A stretch of 53,393 nucleotides of DNA. Source: Kribbella turkmenica. GTDB lineage: Bacteria; Actinomycetota; Actinomycetes; Propionibacteriales; Kribbellaceae. Below the pieces are notes generated by a model. The model saw nothing but the letters and a program-made list of their open reading frames with translations. It did not search any database and was not told the DNA's origin. Shown here piece after piece: positions 46,826 to 53,393 of the stretch (positions within the stretch are counted from its first letter, which is position 1; each line of letters starts with the position of its first letter). The translations under genes were made by a program, and so were the position numbers. The DNA lies in contig NZ_SMKR01000027.1 in the NCBI RefSeq assembly GCF_004348725.1, positions 1 through 53,393 on the forward strand, in the 5' to 3' direction.

Positions 46826-46864
46826 ATGCCAGAGCACCACCCGGAACCCCTCGAGAACGGCTGA
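46826..46864 (+). CDS. Possible 12-residue leader peptide upstream of uvrA
   Basis: ATG at 46826 opens [12 protein letters not shown] and stops at 46864, 10 bases before the uvrA GTG. A -10-like TAGCAT (46812-46817) ends 8 bases before this ATG, so the short frame could be read as a leaderless upstream ORF. There is no independent evidence of translation. Confidence 0.2.
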   Translation: MPEHHPEPLENG

Positions 46865-46874
46865 GAGTGAGCTT

Positions 46875-49898
<3,024 letters not shown>

Positions 49899-50121
49899 TC
49901 CCGGCCTCACGACGACCCGCGGTTTCCGTGGTTCGGGCCCGGGGCCGACTGCCCGGAAACACGTTGGCTGGGGCAACAAGTTTCGCCGTCACAGCGTGCC
50001 TTGGGCGGCAAGCTTTTCGACCTGGAGTGAAAGGGTGCACCCGCAGGTCCGGGTGGGACGAGTGACCCGGTACGGCGACTATCGTGGCGTCGCGGCGCAA
50101 CCACACTTCGGAGGAGAGACT

Positions 50122-50460
50122 GTGAGCGGACGCTGGGACATGGGCCAGGACACCCTGAGCCAACTGGCCAAGAAGACCTCGACCGGGACGCAGGACCTCG
50201 GTGGCCTGGTGAAACAGCTGGTCGCCGCGGCGCAGCCGCTCGAAGGCAAGATGAATGGTGCCGGCAAGAAGATGTTCGACGCGTTCAAGGCGAACGTGGA
50301 CGGCATCGCCGCCGACCTGAACGCCGGTCTCGCGGCCATCAACCAGGGCCAGTCCGGCATGGACGCCGCCTTCCGCGGCGGTGACAGCGAGATGGCCGAC
50401 ACGGCGAAGAAGAACCAGGGCGCGGCCGACTTCAACGCCGCCAAGTTCGGCAAGCGCTGA
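50122..50460 (+). CDS. Small ESX/WXG100-like protein
   Basis: A 112-residue, almost wholly helical protein (TLSQLAKKTSTGTQDLGGLVKQLVAAAQPLEGKMNGAGKKMFDAFKANVDGIAADL...). The size, helix-turn-helix layout and position fit the WXG100 superfamily. However, the turn reads MNGAG in place of Trp-X-Gly. The tail contains DSEMADTAKKNQGAADF. The GTG at 50122 follows GGAGGAG (50111-50117), and TATCGT near 50085 may be the -10. It is the first gene of a five-gene run leading to a large toxin-like protein, so a role as secretion partner is likely. Confidence 0.75.
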   Translation: MSGRWDMGQDTLSQLAKKTSTGTQDLGGLVKQLVAAAQPLEGKMNGAGKKMFDAFKANVDGIAADLNAGLAAINQGQSGMDAAFRGGDSEMADTAKKNQGAADFNAAKFGKR

Positions 50461-50474
50461 GAGGGGAATCGACG

Positions 50475-50780
50475 ATGGCAAACCGCAACAGCTACGACAC
50501 CGCCGCCTCGGGCGAGGTCCAGACGAAGATCAACAGCCTCTCCGGCCAGATCTCGGGCCTGATCGCCACCCACAAGCAGAACGTGACCGCGGCCCTGTCG
50601 GACGCGTCGGCCAGCGGCGTGACCGAGAACTACCGCGCCGTCGAGGACCGCTTCAACAAGGCGGCCGACCAGACCCTGGCGATCATCAACTCGCTGAAGG
50701 AGACCCTGGCGCAGAACGACGCGACCGCCGCCGCGACGCTGAAGAAGGCGTCCGCCGCGGTCGACGGCATCGGCGGCTGA
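50475..50780 (+). CDS. Small helical WXG100-like protein
   Basis: A 101-residue helical protein (YDTAASGEVQTKINSLSGQISGLIATHKQNVTAALSDASASGVTENYRAVEDRFNKAADQTLAIINSLKETL...). It has two predicted helices separated by an Ala/Ser/Gly turn; the usual Trp-X-Gly is absent. It is 14 bases behind the first small gene with a GAGGGG ribosome site, so the two products may form a heterodimer, as EsxA/EsxB pairs do. The function is inferred from context only. Confidence 0.7.
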   Translation: MANRNSYDTAASGEVQTKINSLSGQISGLIATHKQNVTAALSDASASGVTENYRAVEDRFNKAADQTLAIINSLKETLAQNDATAAATLKKASAAVDGIGG

Positions 50781-50882
50781 CCGCCGGTCACACAGCTTCA
50801 CCAGCCCTGGACGTTCCCCGCCGCCGGGTGCGTCCGGGCTTGTCGTGGGCCGGGGGAGGCCCGGAAGACCTGAGGAGTGACA

Positions 50883-51251
50883 GTGGACTGGGACATCGAC
50901 GTCGAGGGCGTGAACAAGGTGCTCACCGACACGGTCAACGAGGCGAAGCCCTTCGACGGGCTCGCGAAGACGTACGGCACCAACCTCGGCGCGATCGTGG
51001 AGGGCCTGAACTACGACGTGTTCACGGTCGTCGCGGTCGCGATCGGTGAGTACGCCCAGCACTGGTCGCCGACCCTGGAAGCCGCGGCGAAGCAGGTGGG
51101 CGCGTCGCTGACCGGCGCCCAGAACGCGGTCAAGGCGTACATGGAGGGGCAGTCGGAGATGGCCCTGAACGCCCAGCGCGCCGCGGCGAAGGGTGAGATC
51201 CCGAACCCGCCGGGCGGAACCCGGCCGACCGGAGGGAACAAGGCGGTATGA
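50883..51251 (+). CDS. Small protein of the ESX-like operon (DUF6507-like)
   Basis: A 122-residue protein opening VDWDIDVEGVNKVLTDTVNEAKPFDGLAKTYG, with a helical middle (EYAQHWSPTLEAAAKQVGASLTGAQNAVKAYMEGQSEMALNAQRAAAKG) and a Pro/Gly-rich tail. The WDI...GV start resembles small actinobacterial secretion-associated proteins (DUF6507-like, from memory). I chose the GTG at 50883, 5 bases after GAGGAG; the GTG at 50877 lies inside that site. It overlaps the next gene by four bases (ATGA). Its length and helices suit a WXG100-type partner. Confidence 0.65.
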   Translation: MDWDIDVEGVNKVLTDTVNEAKPFDGLAKTYGTNLGAIVEGLNYDVFTVVAVAIGEYAQHWSPTLEAAAKQVGASLTGAQNAVKAYMEGQSEMALNAQRAAAKGEIPNPPGGTRPTGGNKAV

Positions 51252-51529
51252 CCGACCAGCAGCCGGCGATGGCGCCGGACGACGTTGCCCAGGCCGGCCG
51301 GGTCCGGCTCGCGGCGTGGCTGACCGCCGAGGCGCCCGGCCCCGACCTCGGCGCGACCCCCGAGGAGCTCGCGGACTGGCCGGCGTACCAGGTGGAGGAG
51401 TTCCTCGTCTTCGTGCCACCCGGTTTCGCCAACCTGATCTTCCTGCTGTCCGACCACGGCATCAGTTCGTTCGCGCCGAGCGAGCAGACGCTCGAGCAGG
51501 CGATCGCCGCGGCCCGGCCGCAGCCCTGA
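51248..51529 (+). CDS. Hypothetical protein, possible chaperone or adaptor
   Basis: A 93-residue acidic protein (VRLAAWLTAEAPGPDLGATPEELADWPAYQVEEFLVFVPPGFANLIFLLSDHGISSFAPSEQTLEQAIAAA). I do not recognise the family. It is translationally coupled to the preceding small gene and precedes the large toxin-like gene by 64 bases. That position is often held by a specific chaperone in type VII and LXG toxin loci. An immunity role is possible but less likely, since immunity genes usually follow the toxin. Confidence 0.6.
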   Translation: MTDQQPAMAPDDVAQAGRVRLAAWLTAEAPGPDLGATPEELADWPAYQVEEFLVFVPPGFANLIFLLSDHGISSFAPSEQTLEQAIAAARPQP

Positions 51530-51593
51530 TCGCCGCCGAACGCCGTACCAGGAGCAATCGTCGACCCCGTGTGTGACCGAGGACTGAACTGAC

Positions 51594-53393
51594 ATGATCA
51601 AACCCGAAGGCATCCCGATCGCGGAACTGACCAAGGTCGTCTCCGCGCTCGACGAGAACGTGTCGGGACTGAGCAAGCTCGGGCAGGGGTTCACCGACGT
51701 CGGCAACGGCGTCCACACCACGTTCCAGCGGCTCACCGGCGTGTACCACGCGCCGGAGCGTGAGGTGCTGGTCGGCTCGACGAAGAAGATCCAGAAGAAC
51801 CTGACCGAGTTCGGCCCGAGCCTGCCGAAGATGTCGGGACACCTGGTCACGCTCGCCGACGAGGTACGCAGCCGGCTCGGCAAGCTGAAGGACATCCGGG
51901 ACGAGGCGTACGAGTGGCACCGCCGCAAGAACCGCAACCCGGACTGGCAAAACGATCAGGACATGATCGACGACAACAACCGGATGGTTCAGGACACCAC
52001 CCGGATCATGCAGGAGGAACTGCCCGGCCTCTGCTTCACCGCGGCCAACGAGATCGTCAAGCTGCACGGCGGCAAGACCTGGGACCCGAAGACCGGTGTC
52101 CGCGAGGGCGAGGAGCCGCCACCGCCGCCGGACGAGGACAAGGAACCGGAGCCGCCGGCGTGGGGCACTGAGGAGGAGCGGGACAAGCCGCTCTGGCAGG
52201 ACATCGTCGAGTTCCCGGTCGATTTCGTCGTCGGCGTTGCCACCGTCGTCGGTGAGACGATCGAGAGCGTCCTGACGCTGATTCCGGTGCTGCCGCTGCT
52301 GGGGGAGATCCCCGGCCTGCGCGACTGGGCGAAGGACACCCTCGGGTACGACATCCCGACCTGGGAGGACGCGGGCAACGCCTGGGTCGGGCTGGGGACG
52401 TTCGTCGGCCAGATCGCGACCGCCCCGATCCAGCTCGCCTGGTGGGGTTTCGACGCCGTCACCGGGATGGACACTCGCCCCGACTGGGTCAAGGACTGGG
52501 GCGAGATGGGCCTCACCATGGGCGAGCAGATGTTCAAGGGCTTCGTCGCCTGGGACGAGTGGTCGAAGAACCCGGGCAAGGCGCTCGGCATGGCGCTCAC
52601 GAACGTCGTCGCGACCGTCGCCAGCGGTGGTAGCGCGGGTGCGGTCAAGACCGCCGCGCTGGCCGGGAAGTTCGGTGCCGCGAGCAACGCGGTGGCGCGG
52701 GTCGCGAACGTGGCCGGCAAGTTGCAGAACGCCCGGATCGGCCTGCACGACATGACACTCGGCGCGGTCACCAAGATCCCGAAGGTCAGCGACGTCGTCG
52801 GCGGCCTCTCGAAGATCCCGATCGTCGGCGACACGTTCACGATGCAAGGCGTCCCGAGCGTGAACGTCCCGTCCGTGGATGCCCCGTCGGTCGATTCGCC
52901 GGACGTCTCGGTCGACACCCCCAACGCCTCTGTCGACACCCCGTCGGTGAACGCCCCGTCGGTCGACGCTCCGACGGTGACGGCCCCGTCGGTCGACGCT
53001 CCGACGGTGACGGCCCCTTCGGTCGATGTCCCGTCGGTGAACGCGCCGTCGGTGAATGCGCCCTCGATCAACGCGCCATCGGCTGACGCGCCGAGTGCCA
53101 ACGCGCCGTCTGCCCCGCTGTCCCACGCGGACCCGGGCACGACCACCCCGGTGTCACACACGAACCCCGGCACAACTGCACCAGGCTCGCAGCCCGGTAC
53201 CACGCCGGTGTCCCGCACAGACCTCGGCAGCACCACCCCAACCACCCGCGCCCCCGAGTCCACCACCTCACCAACCACGCGCACACCCGACACAAGCACG
53301 TCACCGGGCACCCGCACCCCGGACTCGACCACGTCGCCCGGGACGCGTACGCCCGAGTCGTCCACGTCGCCCGGGACGCGTACGCCCGACTCC
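51594..53393 (+). CDS. Large polymorphic-toxin-like protein, 3' end outside the window
   Basis: The frame is open from the ATG at 51594 to the window end (600 codons, no stop). Residues 1-160 form a helical LXG/WXG-like targeting region (IPIAELTKVVSALDENVSGL...). A Pro/Glu-rich linker follows near 172-190. Hydrophobic segments follow at about 204-238 (FPVDFVVGVATVVGETIESVL), 262-292 and 330-360 (ALGMALTNVVATVASGGSAG), as in pre-toxin regions. From about 420 a pentapeptide repeat P-S-V-(D/N)-A runs to about 500, then Ser/Thr/Pro repeats. The effector domain should lie downstream, outside the window. The neighbours support a type VII-like exported toxin. Confidence 0.75.
   Translation, partial: MIKPEGIPIAELTKVVSALDENVSGLSKLGQGFTDVGNGVHTTFQRLTGVYHAPEREVLVGSTKKIQKNLTEFGPSLPKMSGHLVTLADEVRSRLGKLKDIRDEAYEWHRRKNRNPDWQNDQDMIDDNNRMVQDTTRIMQEELPGLCFTAANEIVKLHGGKTWDPKTGVREGEEPPPPPDEDKEPEPPAWGTEEERDKPLWQDIVEFPVDFVVGVATVVGETIESVLTLIPVLPLLGEIPGLRDWAKDTLGYDIPTWEDAGNAWVGLGTFVGQIATAPIQLAWWGFDAVTGMDTRPDWVKDWGEMGLTMGEQMFKGFVAWDEWSKNPGKALGMALTNVVATVASGGSAGAVKTAALAGKFGAASNAVARVANVAGKLQNARIGLHDMTLGAVTKIPKVSDVVGGLSKIPIVGDTFTMQGVPSVNVPSVDAPSVDSPDVSVDTPNASVDTPSVNAPSVDAPTVTAPSVDAPTVTAPSVDVPSVNAPSVNAPSINAPSADAPSANAPSAPLSHADPGTTTPVSHTNPGTTAPGSQPGTTPVSRTDLGSTTPTTRAPESTTSPTTRTPDTSTSPGTRTPDSTTSPGTRTPESSTSPGTRTPDS
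52855..53110 (+). repeat. 15-base coding repeat (P-S-V-D/N-A pentapeptides)
   Basis: Some 15 imperfect copies of a 15-base unit encode PSVDA, PSVNA, PTVTA and similar. A 30-base block starting GTCGACGCTCCGACGGTGAC occurs twice in a row near 52964-53023. The repeat probably encodes an extended stalk. Confidence 0.85.
53298..53393 (+). repeat. 33-base tandem repeat (TSPGTRTPDST), cut by window end
   Basis: Copies lie at 53298-53330, 53331-53363 and 53364 to the end, the last two nearly identical at DNA level. They encode an 11-residue Ser/Thr/Pro repeat and the array may continue past the window. A looser related unit precedes it from about 53265. Confidence 0.85.

Noticed and set aside
52855..53393. 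Repeats as CRISPR or an integration hot spot
   Set aside because: The repeats are in frame, encode regular peptides and have no spacers.

Overview
The window looks like a chromosomal segment of a high-GC actinobacterium, most probably Kribbella or a close relative (Propionibacteriales). This is inferred from gene content and style, not from a database search. The reasons are very high GC, many GTG starts, ATGA/GTGA stop-start overlaps, a complete Pup-proteasome locus, several leaderless promoters, and the order RecB-like nuclease / TrmI / proteasomal ATPase / Dop / Pup / PrcBA that is typical of Actinobacteria.

Layout. 1-4.9 kb: a PAC2-family gene with an early stop at the window edge, divergent from cobalamin-dependent methionine synthase (metH) and a HAD phosphatase. 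4.9-12.9 kb: an oligopeptide/dipeptide ABC importer with two binding lipoproteins, two permeases and two ATPases. 12.9-20.2 kb: a glycerol block, with glpF-glpK-glpD on the plus strand, a membrane protein, then a second glycerol kinase and its IclR-type (GylR-like) regulator on the minus strand. 20.2-24.6 kb: an FtsX-type ABC exporter pair and a RecB-like nuclease, all on the minus strand. 24.7-27.8 kb: a lipoprotein intradiol dioxygenase, a site-2 protease with CBS domains, and tRNA m1A58 methyltransferase. 27.9-34.3 kb: arc (proteasomal ATPase), a small membrane protein, a NUDIX gene on the other strand, then dop-pup-prcB-prcA. 34.3-38.3 kb: a second NUDIX gene, a secreted GH84 glycosidase and a GNAT acetyltransferase. 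38.3-43.6 kb: a ZTP (pfl) riboswitch and folD, then aroH-tyrA-cmk-plsC-der. 43.9-44.4 kb: tRNA-Pro(GGG), a strong terminator and a decayed endonuclease-like gene. 44.4-49.9 kb: an HtrA-like protease, a CdiI-like immunity gene, a metallo-beta-lactamase-fold hydrolase, and uvrA behind an SOS-box promoter. 50.1-53.4 kb: four small genes, two of them helical ESX-like, followed by a long repeat-rich polymorphic-toxin-like protein that runs off the right edge.

How the parts work together. The proteasome block tags proteins with Pup, unfolds them and degrades them. In this genome Pup already ends in Glu, so Dop would act mainly as a depupylase. The glycerol block imports, phosphorylates and oxidises glycerol. 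A perfect 19-bp palindrome just upstream of the glpF promoter is the best candidate operator. metH and folD both serve one-carbon metabolism, and folD carries a purine-intermediate-sensing riboswitch. The most interesting and least described part is the right end: a probable type VII-like secreted toxin with its small partner proteins, whose toxic C-terminus lies outside the window.
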